Part shown: positions 1 through 11,030 of the stretch, piece after piece | Layout: each line of letters opens with the position of its first letter | How positions within the stretch are numbered: position 1 is the first letter of the stretch | Assembly (NCBI RefSeq): GCF_006874705.1 | Contig: NZ_CP035382.1 | Span: 1,860,001 to 1,924,000 of the forward strand | Direction of reading: 5' to 3' | DNA from: Leclercia adecarboxylata | Lineage (GTDB): Bacteria; Pseudomonadota; Gammaproteobacteria; Enterobacterales; Enterobacteriaceae | Length of the DNA stretch: 64,000 nt | The notes under the pieces: generated by a model | Told to the model about the DNA's origin: nothing | Databases searched by the model: none | The model's input: only the letters and a program-made list of their open reading frames with translations | Translations under genes and position numbers: made by a program

Positions 1-1
1 G

Positions 2-607
<606 letters not shown>

Positions 608-620
608 CTGGATCGCATAA

Positions 621-1802
<1,182 letters not shown>

Positions 1803-1807
1803 CAAAA

Positions 1808-1834
1808 AGCCGTAAAGCGAGTCGCTTTACGGCT
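1808..1834. terminator. Bidirectional terminator between yieL and yieH
   Basis: Perfect stem AGCCGTAAAGC / GCTTTACGGCT with a five-base loop lies between two convergent genes. An A-run precedes it, which serves as the U-tract for the minus strand. Confidence 0.75.
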
Positions 1835-1842
1835 TATCAGGC

Positions 1843-2508
1843 TTAGCGGGTGATATTCCAGCCGCGCGCTTTCCACAGTTCCGGCAGCTGGCCCAGGTCG
1901 GTAAAGGTCGTCACCTTCGGATGGTCCAGCGGTGGGTTGTGCGGATCGGCGCAGAAGTAGAATACCTCCATGCCTGCGGCGATCCCCGCCTGCGCACCCG
2001 CGCTGGAGTCGTCCACCAGAATGCAGTTCTCCACGTTGACGTTCATCGCTTTCGCGGCATGGAACATCATGGCCGGATCGGGTTTCCAGCGCTGGATATC
2101 GTAGCCGCTGTACAGTTTTTCCGGGAAATGGTGCAGCATCTGCAGCTTGCCAAGAGAGTGCTGCATTTTGCTCACCGGGCCGTTAGAGACTACACACATC
2201 GGCACCGCCATTGAATCCAGCAGGGTGCTGGCTCCATTGATCGCTTCCAGTTCGGAGTCGAAGAGGCGTGCGACCTCGGCGCGGTAAACAGGCTCCAGAT
2301 CCGCTTTCGCGAGGCTGACGCCGTGTTCGGCGTTAATGATGTCGATGATTTCGTAGAGCTTCACGCCCTTAAAGCGTTTAAACGTCTCTTCGAGATCGAG
2401 CGTGATACCAAATTCCTGGAACATGGTGACATACGCCCGGGAACAGATGACCTCACTGTCGACCAGCGTACCGTCGCAGTCGAAAAATACTGCATCAATC
2501 TGAGACAT
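1843..2508 (-). CDS. yieH: YieH, HAD-family 6-phosphogluconate phosphatase
   Basis: 221 residues, the same as E. coli YieH. HAD superfamily subfamily I: motif I FFDCDGTLVDSE at residues 8-19 holds the nucleophile Asp and the acid/base Asp. Motif II is VVSNGP, a conserved Lys lies in RWKPDP, and motif IV is VDDSSAG. The E. coli enzyme dephosphorylates 6-phosphogluconate and small phosphosugars. The reading frame stays open far upstream, through the opposite strand of adeP. The ATG at 2506-2508 is chosen because it starts MSQIDAVFF, matches the family length, and follows AAGGGAAA. It is divergent from adeP. Confidence 0.93.
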   Translation of the reverse strand: MSQIDAVFFDCDGTLVDSEVICSRAYVTMFQEFGITLDLEETFKRFKGVKLYEIIDIINAEHGVSLAKADLEPVYRAEVARLFDSELEAINGASTLLDSMAVPMCVVSNGPVSKMQHSLGKLQMLHHFPEKLYSGYDIQRWKPDPAMMFHAAKAMNVNVENCILVDDSSAGAQAGIAAGMEVFYFCADPHNPPLDHPKVTTFTDLGQLPELWKARGWNITR

Positions 2509-2676
2509 GCATTTCCCTTTCTTAACAAGTTTAACGTTTACGTGCTGCATAACGTTGAGACGCAATCGTTGCCGTATAAGCAAATTCAATGAAAAAAAGT
2601 GCCTCTCAACCGCCCCTATTGTCGCATTTTGGTATAGGATAGCGACGAATTTTCCCTCCTTGTTCGGAAATAGATG

Positions 2677-4011
2677 ATGAGTCAACAACACACTACCCAG
2701 TCTTCTGGCACGGGTTTGCTTGAGCGCGTGTTTAAACTGCGCGAACACGGCACGACGGCACGCACCGAAGTGATCGCCGGTTTCACCACCTTCCTGACGA
2801 TGGTCTATATCGTTTTTGTGAACCCGCAAATTCTGGGCGTTGCTGGCATGGATACCAGTGCCGTCTTCGTTACTACCTGCCTTATCGCCGCCTTCGGCAG
2901 CATCCTGATGGGGCTGTTCGCTAACCTGCCGGTTGCGCTGGCACCGGCGATGGGTCTGAACGCCTTCTTCGCCTTTGTGGTGGTCCAGGCGATGGGCCTG
3001 CCGTGGCAGGTGGGGATGGGCGCTATCTTCTGGGGTGCCGTCGGTCTGCTGATCCTGACCATTTTCCGCGTGCGTTACTGGATGATTGCCAATATCCCGG
3101 TCAGCCTGCGCGTGGGCATCACCAGCGGAATCGGCCTGTTCATCGGCATGATGGGGCTGAAAAACGCCGGTGTGATCGTGGCAAACCCGGAAACTCTGGT
3201 CAGCATCGGTAAACTGACCTCCCACAGCGTGCTGCTGGGCGTGCTGGGCTTCTTCATCATCGCGATTCTGGCCTCCCGCAACATCCACGCGGCGGTGCTG
3301 GTCTCCATTATCGTTACTACCCTGCTGGGCTGGATGCTGGGCGACGTGCACTACAGCGGCATCGTCTCTGCGCCGCCGAGCGTGACCACCGTGATTGGCC
3401 ACGTCGATCTGGCGGGCTCGCTGAACCTGGGTCTGGCCGGGGTGATCTTCTCCTTTATGCTGGTGAACCTGTTTGACTCCTCCGGGACGCTGATTGGCGT
3501 GACCGACAAAGCCGGTCTGGCGGATGAGAAGGGCAAATTCCCGCGCATGAAGCAGGCGCTGTTCGTGGACAGTATCTCTTCCGTCACTGGCTCCTTTATC
3601 GGGACCTCGTCGGTGACCGCCTATATCGAATCCTCTTCCGGGGTGTCGGTTGGTGGCCGTACCGGTCTGACCGCGGTAGTGGTTGGCCTGCTGTTCCTGC
3701 TGGTGATCTTCCTTTCACCGCTGGCGGGCATGGTACCGCCGTATGCCGCCGCCGGTGCGCTGATCTACGTGGGCGTGCTGATGACCTCCAGCCTGTCGCG
3801 CGTGAAGTGGGACGACCTGACCGAAGCGGTTCCGGCGTTTATTACCGCGGTGATGATGCCGTTCAGCTTCTCTATTACCGAAGGGATTGCGCTGGGCTTT
3901 ATCTCTTACTGCGTGATGAAGGCGGGCACCGGACGCTGGCGTGAAATCAGCCCGTGCGTGATGGTCGTTGCGCTGCTGTTCGTGCTGAAGATTGCGTTTA
4001 TTGATGCCTGA
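2677..4011 (+). CDS. adeP: AdeP, adenine permease (NCS2/AzgA type)
   Basis: 444 residues with about 12-14 hydrophobic segments. It belongs to the AzgA-like branch of the nucleobase:cation symporters and imports adenine by proton symport. The family signature regions ALAPAMGLNAFFAF and LFDSSGTLIGV, and the loop TSSVTAYIESSSGVSVGGRTG, are clearly readable. Two adjacent ATGs (2674 and 2677) are possible; the second gives the MSQQHTT start of the E. coli protein. It is divergent from yieH and convergent with chrR. Confidence 0.94.
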   Translation: MSQQHTTQSSGTGLLERVFKLREHGTTARTEVIAGFTTFLTMVYIVFVNPQILGVAGMDTSAVFVTTCLIAAFGSILMGLFANLPVALAPAMGLNAFFAFVVVQAMGLPWQVGMGAIFWGAVGLLILTIFRVRYWMIANIPVSLRVGITSGIGLFIGMMGLKNAGVIVANPETLVSIGKLTSHSVLLGVLGFFIIAILASRNIHAAVLVSIIVTTLLGWMLGDVHYSGIVSAPPSVTTVIGHVDLAGSLNLGLAGVIFSFMLVNLFDSSGTLIGVTDKAGLADEKGKFPRMKQALFVDSISSVTGSFIGTSSVTAYIESSSGVSVGGRTGLTAVVVGLLFLLVIFLSPLAGMVPPYAAAGALIYVGVLMTSSLSRVKWDDLTEAVPAFITAVMMPFSFSITEGIALGFISYCVMKAGTGRWREISPCVMVVALLFVLKIAFIDA

Positions 4012-4021
4012 TAAACAGAAA

Positions 4022-4044
4022 GCCCCCTCCCTGTGGGAGGGGGC
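4022..4044. terminator. Terminator between adeP and chrR
   Basis: GCCCCCTCCC / GGGAGGGGGC stem with a TGT loop lies between convergent genes. The T-tract is weak, so it may work in both directions only partially. Confidence 0.6.
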
Positions 4045-4052
4045 CGGACTGC

Positions 4053-4619
4053 TTACGCTTTAACCCGCTGAATATACTTCCCAAACGCGCTCAGCTGACC
4101 GGTCAGATGGTCCAGGGTGCTCTGATCAATCACTTCACCCGTCTGCGGGTCGACCTTGTTCTGAATCACGCCGCCCATAAATTCCGGCTTGTTCAACACC
4201 ATCGCATCCAGGAACACCAGGATCTGGCGCAGATGATACTGACAGCGTGCGCCACCAATCGCGCCCATGGAGCTGGTCTGGATCAGCACCGGTTTACCCG
4301 CCAGCGGCTGTTCCGGCAGACGGGAGAGCCAGTCAATGGCGTTCTTCAGGCCACCCGGCACGGAATAGTTATATTCCGGAGTGACAATCACCACGCCGTC
4401 CGCTTCGCGGATCTGCGCTGCCAGCGCTTCTACCGCAGCCGGGAACCCCTCTTCCTGCTGCACATCCGCGTCGTACAGCGGAATATCGCCGATCGACGGC
4501 AGGGCGGTAATGTCCATGCCCTCGGGCGCCAGCTTCGGCAGCGTGCGGGCAACCATCCCGTTAAATGAACCTTTGCGCAGGCTTCCCAGTAACGTAACAA
4601 CCTTTAACGTATCAGACAT
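4053..4619 (-). CDS. chrR: ChrR/YieF, NADPH-dependent FMN quinone (chromate) reductase
   Basis: 188 residues, the length of E. coli ChrR. A flavodoxin-like fold is indicated by the N-terminal phosphate-binding loop LGSLRKGSFN (about residues 11-20) and by TPEYNYSVPGGLKNAIDWLSR (about 79-99), the hallmark of NADPH-dependent FMN reductases. The family carries out two-electron reduction of quinones, which avoids redox cycling, and also reduces chromate and other metal anions. The start ATG at 4617-4619 is preceded by AAGGAG. The adjacent yieE start side lies 20 bp away on the same strand, as in E. coli, so the two are probably transcribed together. Confidence 0.93.
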   Translation of the reverse strand: MSDTLKVVTLLGSLRKGSFNGMVARTLPKLAPEGMDITALPSIGDIPLYDADVQQEEGFPAAVEALAAQIREADGVVIVTPEYNYSVPGGLKNAIDWLSRLPEQPLAGKPVLIQTSSMGAIGGARCQYHLRQILVFLDAMVLNKPEFMGGVIQNKVDPQTGEVIDQSTLDHLTGQLSAFGKYIQRVKA

Positions 4620-4639
4620 CACTACTCCTTCTTGAAAGG

Positions 4640-5386
4640 TCAGGTGAGAATAATCGCTTTTTCCGCCGGTAGACTGGTCAGGCGCATCAGGCGCGCGGCC
4701 GGTTCGTTCGCACGGGCGGGGACGTCCGGCAGACTCTGCCATCCGAGGCGGCTGTCGAACTCCCAAATTTTTAGCCGTTCAATGGCCGGAGTGACGGCGA
4801 TAGACCAGATCAGAACATCTTCAGCGTCGCTTAAGGCTTCTACCTGTGCGGCTCTGGCGGCCCGTAGACGGCCGGAGCCCGGTAACAGTTGCAGCAGGCT
4901 GGCGCAGTCGCTGGCGTCGCCCGACAGCTTACGGATGCTCTGACGCAGAGTAATCAGCTGCGCTCTGGCTTCGTGGGGGTCGTTCTGGTTGCGCACCCAT
5001 AAGTTCTCGTTGCTGGAGAGCGGGTAGGTGTCATGGGCGTGAGAGCCATCCGGGCTGCGGAGCGCCCGCTGCAGCTCCATATCCAGACCGCAATCGCCTT
5101 CTGTTGTCAGCGCCAGGCCCACGATATTGCCAGCGTAGGCAATGGAAAAGCGGGGAAGCTCCGGATCGGCGAACACAGGGCGACCCTCTGGTTCGGTAAT
5201 CACCTTCGGCAGCTCGCTGGTGCCGTAAAGCATAAACAATAGTTCAGCGAGCAACATCCGGGAAGCCAGAAACCGTGTGCGGCGATGTTCAGGAAGCATC
5301 CGCGCTTCGTTTTGACAGTTTAAAGAGAGTCTGGTTGAAACCAGCCGCCCCTCGGTCAGCGTCCCTCTTGCAAAATGCGTAGCCAT
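4640..5386 (-). CDS. yieE: YieE, 4'-phosphopantetheinyl transferase-family protein
   Basis: 248 residues (E. coli YieE 249). It shows weak but recognisable similarity to Sfp/HetI-type phosphopantetheinyl transferases: FSIAYAGNIVGLALT followed by CGLDMELQRA corresponds to the substrate-binding and Mg-binding Asp/Glu segments. Such enzymes move phosphopantetheine from coenzyme A to a carrier-protein serine. No carrier protein or synthase gene is nearby, so the target is unknown. Upstream of chrR in the same direction. Confidence 0.85.
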   Translation of the reverse strand: MATHFARGTLTEGRLVSTRLSLNCQNEARMLPEHRRTRFLASRMLLAELLFMLYGTSELPKVITEPEGRPVFADPELPRFSIAYAGNIVGLALTTEGDCGLDMELQRALRSPDGSHAHDTYPLSSNENLWVRNQNDPHEARAQLITLRQSIRKLSGDASDCASLLQLLPGSGRLRAARAAQVEALSDAEDVLIWSIAVTPAIERLKIWEFDSRLGWQSLPDVPARANEPAARLMRLTSLPAEKAIILT

Positions 5387-5529
5387 TTTTCGCTCCGTGA
5401 TAATGGTCAGTCGTCAGGTTAAACGGTTACATGATTATCGCTTAACTCGCTTACTGTTTTAATGGCTAAATGGGAGTAAGGGAAGTTTTGCGGCGGAACT
5501 TTACATTTTCTTAGGCGAAAACAAGGCGT

Positions 5530-6492
5530 CTAACGCAACGGCGGGCCGTATAACGCCTTGATGGTCTTTCTCAGCCAGAGGATTTTGGGGTTGTGGCTGT
5601 TACGCTTATGCCAGATCAGGGTGAAGGGCACGGTGAGCTTCAGTGCCTGCGCCTCATCAATGGGGATCGGTAGGGTAACCAGCTGCCGCTGGTGGAGCTG
5701 ATTGTAGTGATGGCAGTAGTGCGGGGCGGTGGCAATGTAGTTATGGCCCGGCTGCGCCGCCATAAACATCGATTGCTCAAAGCCGGGCAGGCTCATGGCG
5801 ATATTGCGCGTACGCCCCATCTCTCTCAGCACTTCATCCAGCGCCCAGGTGTCGCTACGCTCCCAGAAGATACTGATATGCGGATAGCGCAGGAAGGTTT
5901 CGAGGTTCCACTCCTCCTGTAGCGCAGGATGATCTTCGCGCAGATAGACGCACGGGCGATCGCTGAACAAAATTTCGTAGTCAATAAACCACGGCATCAG
6001 CTTTAACAGCTCGCGGGAGCGGGGATGTGTTTCGCGCCCGGTAAAGCCGAGATCGACCTCCCCGCGGGTTATGGCGTCCAGCGAATCATAATCCCAGTGG
6101 CGCATCTTCACCGTGGCCTGCGGATAGCGCTGGTTCACCTGTTCCAGCAGGGCATTAAAGCGGATCAGCATCAGCGGGGTTTCCGCCGCCAGCTCAAACG
6201 TCAGGCCGCCGGGGGAGTCAGGGTGAAATTTATCGAGGATCTGGTTGCCTATCTGCATCCAGTCGGCCAGATCCTGTTCCAGACTCACCGTCAGCGGCGT
6301 CGGCAGCAGCCCCAGCGGAGTCTTCACAAACAGCGGATCGTCAAACCAGTCGCGCAGCTTCGCCAGCGATTTACTCACCGCGGAAGGGGTAACGTTCATC
6401 CGTTTCGCGGCCTTGGTGACGCTGCGTTCCTGCAGCAAAAGCTGCAGGCACAACAACAGGTTAAGATCGAGACTGCTGAGGGGCTTCTTCAT
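5530..6492 (-). CDS. yidZ: YidZ, LysR-family regulator
   Basis: 320 residues. An N-terminal winged helix-turn-helix ([24 protein letters not shown], about residues 22-45) is followed by a LysR effector-binding domain. In E. coli, YidZ has been linked to anaerobic nitric-oxide resistance; its effector is not established. The ATG at 6490-6492 ([11 protein letters not shown]) is used; the longer open frame has no support. Its first 32 bases overlap the end of mdtL on the same strand, so the two are translationally linked. Confidence 0.92.
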   Translation of the reverse strand: MKKPLSSLDLNLLLCLQLLLQERSVTKAAKRMNVTPSAVSKSLAKLRDWFDDPLFVKTPLGLLPTPLTVSLEQDLADWMQIGNQILDKFHPDSPGGLTFELAAETPLMLIRFNALLEQVNQRYPQATVKMRHWDYDSLDAITRGEVDLGFTGRETHPRSRELLKLMPWFIDYEILFSDRPCVYLREDHPALQEEWNLETFLRYPHISIFWERSDTWALDEVLREMGRTRNIAMSLPGFEQSMFMAAQPGHNYIATAPHYCHHYNQLHQRQLVTLPIPIDEAQALKLTVPFTLIWHKRNSHNPKILWLRKTIKALYGPPLR

Positions 6493-7636
6493 GATGCGCT
6501 GCGGGCCGGATAAACAAAAGTAGGGTGATGCAGAGCATGCTACAGCCAATCAGCACCCCGATCAGCATATTCAGCGCATTGAGTCCCATTATGGCTGCCA
6601 GCCAAATCCATAGCGAAGAGCCGCAGACCTGGGCGATACCCAGCACCGAGCTGGCTACGCCTGCACGCAGCGAGAACGGGCCGAGTGCCTGACTCATCGC
6701 CACGCCAAAGCCGACGGAGAACCCGGCGCAAATCAGGGTAATACCGACAAGCATCATCGCCTGTGAACCGGCGGTCGCCAGAATCACACCTGCCGCCAGG
6801 AACAGCGCCTGGGAGGTCAGCATCAAGGTGCGCTGGCGGAAGATGTTCAGCGCAAACGGCGTCGAGAACGAGACCGCCATACTGACCAGCGCGGTTAAGG
6901 CCATCACCGTGGAATATTCTCCGCGATCGAAGCCCATCACTTCCATCAGCAACACCGGGGAAACGTTTACATAGGTGAGGATCACCGCCACGCTCAGGGT
7001 GGTGACCAGCAACCGGCTGATGAAGAAGCGGTTGAGCAGCTTCTCGTCAGGCGGGACAGACGCGCTATGCTCCCGGTTTTGCGCTCCGGGGTGGGTCTCT
7101 TTCAGTACCGCGATCGACAGGATAAAGACCAGCATCCCCATCGCCGCCATCGTCCAGAAAAGGCTCTGCCACGGAAACTGCAGCATAATCAGGTAACCCA
7201 CCACCGGCGCCAGCACCGGGATAATGCAGGTGATGCCGTTCATCATGGAGAGCACTTTGGCGCGACGCTGGGTGCTTAAGGTATCGCGCAGGATGGCAAA
7301 AGCCACCACGTAGCAGCCGCCTGCGCCGACGCCCTGGATAAAGCGTCCGGTAAGGAATAGCGAACTCTCCTCTGCCATTGAACAGAGCACGGAGGCCAGT
7401 GCAAAAATCACCGCCCCGGTAATGGCGACCGGCTGCCGTCCGGCTTTATCGGCAATCTTTCCGGCAAACACCATTGATGACGCCATCCCCGCCAGGTAGG
7501 CCGAAAACGCGATATGCAGCTGCGCTTCACTGGCACCCAGATCGCGGGCGATGTGTGGCAAACCCACCAGATACATATCAATGCCCGATGGATAAAGCAG
7601 CACCAGCGCAAAACTACAAAACAGAAAACGAGCCAT
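6461..7636 (-). CDS. mdtL: MdtL, MFS multidrug efflux transporter
   Basis: 391 residues, identical in length to E. coli MdtL. It is a 12-helix major-facilitator protein of the drug:H+ antiporter-1 (Bcr/CflA-like) group. The family motif A is [10 protein letters not shown] after TM2, and the motif C-like [17 protein letters not shown] follows. It exports chloramphenicol-type drugs in E. coli. It lies downstream of tnaB as in E. coli; a hairpin between them separates it from the tryptophanase transcript. Confidence 0.93.
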   Translation of the reverse strand: MARFLFCSFALVLLYPSGIDMYLVGLPHIARDLGASEAQLHIAFSAYLAGMASSMVFAGKIADKAGRQPVAITGAVIFALASVLCSMAEESSLFLTGRFIQGVGAGGCYVVAFAILRDTLSTQRRAKVLSMMNGITCIIPVLAPVVGYLIMLQFPWQSLFWTMAAMGMLVFILSIAVLKETHPGAQNREHSASVPPDEKLLNRFFISRLLVTTLSVAVILTYVNVSPVLLMEVMGFDRGEYSTVMALTALVSMAVSFSTPFALNIFRQRTLMLTSQALFLAAGVILATAGSQAMMLVGITLICAGFSVGFGVAMSQALGPFSLRAGVASSVLGIAQVCGSSLWIWLAAIMGLNALNMLIGVLIGCSMLCITLLLFIRPAAHHEEAPQQSRS

Positions 7637-7705
7637 AACCCCCCCATAAAGTCAGGCATGAAGCATAGGGGGAGAAAGGGAAGGTGGCGAGTTGCCATTT
7701 GGACA

Positions 7706-7734
7706 AAGGTGATTTCCTGACAGGAAATCACCTT
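7706..7734 (-). terminator. Terminator after tnaB
   Basis: Long perfect palindrome AAGGTGATTTCCTG / CAGGAAATCACCTT just past the tnaB stop. It would end the tnaCAB transcript and insulate mdtL. The T-tract is short. Confidence 0.65.
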
Positions 7735-7766
7735 CTGATGAGAACCTTGCAGAGGTTCAGTCAGCT

Positions 7767-9023
7767 TCAGCCAAAGCGCGGTAAGAAATGGAAGGTATTA
7801 CCGAACCAGCAAACGATGACCAGGATACCGAACAGGATCACTATCGACGGGACAACCATGCCGCCCCAGACGGTGAAGGTCTTATTCGGGAATTTTTGTC
7901 TCGCTTTCAGCGCCAGGATTGCCGGGACAATCACCGCCCATATGGTGGCGCACAATCCCGCCCCGCCAATACCGTAGATAAACCCGTTCGGGAAGATCAG
8001 GTAGAGCAGGGTGGGCGGCAGGAAGGTCAGCATAATCGTTTTCAGGCGACCAGACGGTGAATTATCGAGTTTAAAGAGGTCGGCAAGATAATCGAACAGG
8101 CCTAAGGTGACCCCGAAGAACGAGCTGGCCACTGCTAAATTGGAGAAAACCAGTAAGCAAAATTCAATCACCCCATGCTGTCGGGTACCGAGGAAGGATT
8201 TTACCAGCGAGTCAACATTGCCCCCGGACGAGATGATCTCCTTGAAGCTGTCGCGTGTAATGTTCCCCATCGTGCAATAGAGCCAGAACAGGTAGATAAA
8301 AAGGGCCAGCAGCGAGCCATAGACAAGGCTTTTTATCAGTTTATCTTTTCGCTTGCCGTAGCAGATGATCAGGCTGGGAATGTTGCCATGAAACCCAAAC
8401 GATGCCAGACAGACGGGCAGGGCCATAAAGATATAGGGGAAGTAGGTGGTATTGCTGGCCGGCGTAACGTTGATGTCTCGTAAGATTGAATAATCGACCT
8501 GAAAGAAGAAGGAGCCGAACACAACGATAAAGGCGATGATCTTAATACCTAAAAACAGCGAGGTAATGCGGCTGGCCGCCAGTGAGCTAAACCACAGTAC
8601 GCCTGCCACGAAGATTGCCGTACAGACACCCACTATCCGGGGATTAACATGGGTCCCCTGATTCATGGCAATGGTTTCACTGATGATGGCACCGTTTGCG
8701 GAGATATAAGCATACGTCAGGATATAAAGTACAAAGGCGACCGTGAAACCGCTGACGATATTCCATTTATTGCCAAGCAGATCTTTGGTGATGGTATTGA
8801 AACTGGAACCGACGGGATAGTTTAAATTTGCTTCTAACAATAATAGCCCGGAGTGGAGCATTGAAAACCAGGCGATAATTAAAATAAACGCGCCCCAAAA
8901 AAACCAGGCTCCCGCCAGATCCACGGGTAAGGCAAACATTCCCCCGCCAATAACGGTACCTGCTATAACCATGACACCCCAAACCGATGAGTGTTTAGTC
9001 TCTAATTCTAAAGCGTTATCCAT
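7767..9023 (-). CDS. tnaB: TnaB, low-affinity tryptophan permease
   Basis: 418 residues, 11 or so membrane segments, aromatic amino-acid permease family (HAAAP). The N-terminal VIAGTVIGGGMFALP is the family's substrate-binding glycine-rich helix. It brings tryptophan into the cell for TnaA. It is 90 bp downstream of tnaA on the same strand and is co-induced by tryptophan through the tnaC leader. Confidence 0.95.
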   Translation of the reverse strand: MDNALELETKHSSVWGVMVIAGTVIGGGMFALPVDLAGAWFFWGAFILIIAWFSMLHSGLLLLEANLNYPVGSSFNTITKDLLGNKWNIVSGFTVAFVLYILTYAYISANGAIISETIAMNQGTHVNPRIVGVCTAIFVAGVLWFSSLAASRITSLFLGIKIIAFIVVFGSFFFQVDYSILRDINVTPASNTTYFPYIFMALPVCLASFGFHGNIPSLIICYGKRKDKLIKSLVYGSLLALFIYLFWLYCTMGNITRDSFKEIISSGGNVDSLVKSFLGTRQHGVIEFCLLVFSNLAVASSFFGVTLGLFDYLADLFKLDNSPSGRLKTIMLTFLPPTLLYLIFPNGFIYGIGGAGLCATIWAVIVPAILALKARQKFPNKTFTVWGGMVVPSIVILFGILVIVCWFGNTFHFLPRFG

Positions 9024-9113
9024 GGTGCCCCCATCAATTATGGTAAGCCTGATGTTATTGAACTATTTATTTTGCGGGCGGCTAAAATCATTTAGCCACC
9101 CGGGGACAGAAGG

Positions 9114-10529
9114 TTAAACTTCTTTGAGTCTGGCAGTGAAGTGACGTAATACTTTAGGTTCGTAGGTAAAGGTTAATCCTTTAATATTCATCGCATTTTC
9201 TTTCACATGTTTAAAAGCTTCGACGATGAAATCCATATGCGATTGCGTATAGGTGGCGCGCGGAATGGTTAAACGCAGCAGCTCTGCCGGGCAGGGTAAC
9301 TGCTTACCGGTTTTCGGATCGCGGCCCAGTAAGAACGAGCCAATTTCCACTGCCCGAATACCGGCCACTTTGTATAACTCACAGGCCAGCGCCTGCGCCG
9401 GGAACTGCTCTGCAGGAATATGCGGCAAGAGCTTACCGGCATCCACAAAGGCCGCATGTCCGCCCGCCTGCTGGCAAATCACGCCGATGGCTTCCAGGCC
9501 GTCGACCAGGTACTGCACCTGATTAATACGGTATGCCAGCCAGTCCTGGCCCATGCCGTCGTGCAGGCCGACCGCCAGACGCTCCATGGCGCCGCCTTCA
9601 AGACCGCCATAGGTCGGGAAGCCCTCCTGGACGACGCACAATGTTCTGCACTCGGTATAGACGTCGAAATAGTCGTCATTCTTAATGCAAAGCAGGCCGC
9701 CCATCGGCACCATGGCATCTTTTTTAGCCGACATGGCCAGCATATCCGCGTACTTGTACGTCTCCCGGGTAATTTCCGCGATAGTCCAGTCTTTATATTC
9801 CGCTTCACGTTTTTGAATGAAGTATGCATTTTCGGCGAAGCGCGCGGAATCCATCACCACCGGAATATCGTATTTTCTGGCAATCGCGTACATCGCCTTC
9901 AGGTTTGCCAGCGACACCGGCTGCCCACCGGCGGAGTTGCTGGTAATGGTCGCGACAATATAAGGGACGTTGCCCGGCCCCACTTCTTCGATGCCGTTTT
10001 CCAGACCCTGAAGGTCAAAGTTACCTTTAAAATCGTAACGGATGCCGGTATCAAAGGCTTCCTTGATATACACGTTGCGCACGGTGCAGCCATTTATCTG
10101 GCTATGTCCCTGGGTGGTATCAAAAAAGTAATTAGAAAAGGCGACCATTTTCGAGCGGTCTAATCCCTTCTCCTGCTCGCGCTTTTTAATGAGCACCGGA
10201 ATATAGATCTGCTCGGCGCCGCGTCCCTGATGGGTCGGGATAGTGTATTGATAACCAAAAATCTCTTTCACCGCATCGGACAGCGCATAATAGCTGCGGC
10301 TTCCGCTATAGGCTTCGTCACCGCGCAGCATGGCGGCCTGCATATTCTGTGTGACCGCGCCGGTGCCGCTGTCGGTCAGCAAATCAATAAATACGTCTTC
10401 ACTATCCAACAGGAAGGGGTTCATACCCGATTTAATAATCGCGTTGTCGCGATGCTCCCTTGTGGTGCGCTTAACTGGCTCAATAACTCTGATGCGAAAT
10501 GGCTCTGGCAAATGTTTGAAGTTTTCCAT
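9114..10529 (-). CDS. tnaA: TnaA, tryptophanase
   Basis: 471 residues, the same as E. coli. This PLP enzyme splits L-tryptophan into indole, pyruvate and ammonia. The PLP lysine lies in [12 protein letters not shown] (Lys270 by E. coli numbering), and the cofactor-binding Asp and Arg lie in [12 protein letters not shown]. The frame extends 22 codons further upstream, but the ATG giving [10 protein letters not shown] is the homologous start, preceded by AGGAATTAT. Gene order tnaC-tnaA-tnaB predicts catabolite-activated and tryptophan-induced expression. The strain should be indole-positive if the operon is expressed. Confidence 0.97.
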   Translation of the reverse strand: MENFKHLPEPFRIRVIEPVKRTTREHRDNAIIKSGMNPFLLDSEDVFIDLLTDSGTGAVTQNMQAAMLRGDEAYSGSRSYYALSDAVKEIFGYQYTIPTHQGRGAEQIYIPVLIKKREQEKGLDRSKMVAFSNYFFDTTQGHSQINGCTVRNVYIKEAFDTGIRYDFKGNFDLQGLENGIEEVGPGNVPYIVATITSNSAGGQPVSLANLKAMYAIARKYDIPVVMDSARFAENAYFIQKREAEYKDWTIAEITRETYKYADMLAMSAKKDAMVPMGGLLCIKNDDYFDVYTECRTLCVVQEGFPTYGGLEGGAMERLAVGLHDGMGQDWLAYRINQVQYLVDGLEAIGVICQQAGGHAAFVDAGKLLPHIPAEQFPAQALACELYKVAGIRAVEIGSFLLGRDPKTGKQLPCPAELLRLTIPRATYTQSHMDFIVEAFKHVKENAMNIKGLTFTYEPKVLRHFTARLKEV

Positions 10530-10758
10530 TATATAATTCCTGTTTTTATCGCAGCGGTGCTGGTGGCTATTTTTAATAACCATTAATACAGGCATGCCCG
10601 GGCCCGCTATATCGCCACACGACCGGGAGAATATATCTCACGGATCGAGGCGTGCAGAGGCACAATTGCAGCCATACGGGCGCAATAATTTCAGGCATAC
10701 CGGATAAATAGAGTATTCGTCTATTCAGGTTGCATAGAGAATGAGAGGCGAAGGGAGA
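10530..10758 (-). promoter_or_regulatory. tnaC-tnaA transcribed spacer (Rho-dependent attenuation region)
   Basis: 229 bp without a gene between the tnaC stop and tnaA. In E. coli this spacer holds boxA and rut plus Rho pause sites: Rho loads here unless a ribosome stalled at the tnaC stop blocks access. Here a C/U-rich, G-poor stretch follows the tnaC stop directly on the minus strand, consistent with a rut site. The exact rut boundary cannot be set by eye. Confidence 0.6.
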
Positions 10759-10836
10759 TTACGGATGGTGATTGACAATTTTATTGTCAATATTGAACCA
10801 CTTAGAAGTGATATATGTATTTAAGATAATCGTCAT
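10759..10836 (-). CDS. tnaC: TnaC, tryptophanase leader peptide
   Basis: 25 codons plus TAA, preceded by GAGG seven bases before ATG. The C-terminal part SKWFNIDNKIVNHHP lines up with the E. coli leader. The residues needed for tryptophan-induced ribosome arrest are in place: Trp13, Asp17 and terminal Pro25, with the same Trp-to-Pro spacing of 12. The N-terminal half differs and is one residue longer than E. coli TnaC (24 aa). It acts in the ribosome exit tunnel, where free tryptophan stalls termination, Rho cannot load, and tnaAB is transcribed. Confidence 0.93.
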   Translation of the reverse strand: MTIILNTYITSKWFNIDNKIVNHHP

Positions 10837-10908
10837 TGATTTATCCTCATTAGACACGCTACTACACTATTCGAATGAGAATATTTGTCTATGTGCAGAG
10901 ATATTAAT

Positions 10909-10924
10909 TGTGATTGTAATCACA
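10909..10924 (-). promoter_or_regulatory. CRP site of the tnaCAB promoter
   Basis: TGTGATTGTAATCACA is a perfect 16-bp CRP-type palindrome. Its centre is about 61.5 bp upstream of a start placed 19 nt before tnaC, the same geometry as the class I CRP site of the E. coli tna promoter. It implies cAMP-CRP activation and catabolite repression of tryptophanase. Confidence 0.88.
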
Positions 10925-10974
10925 GAGAATATAACAGATATATTTGGTATTTATTCAGGTAATATAGAAAAGGA

Positions 10975-11010
10975 AAAAGCCGCAATAACAGGGATGTTAT
11001 GCGGCTTTTT
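10975..11010 (-). terminator. Terminator after mnmE
   Basis: AAAAAGCCGCAATAACA / TGTTATGCGGCTTTTT stem (one bulge) with A- and T-runs on both sides lies just past the mnmE stop, upstream of the tna promoter. Confidence 0.85.
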
Positions 11011-11030
11011 AGCAGAGGGCTGAAACGGGT

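Noticed and set aside
2509-3402. N-terminal extension of yieH by about 298 codons
   Set aside because: The extension runs antisense through adeP; the HAD domain and the E. coli length start at 2508.
10759-10836. Plus-strand 83-codon frame at 10772-11023 covering the tna promoter
   Set aside because: It runs over the CRP site and the mnmE terminator and is antisense to tnaC; no coding support.
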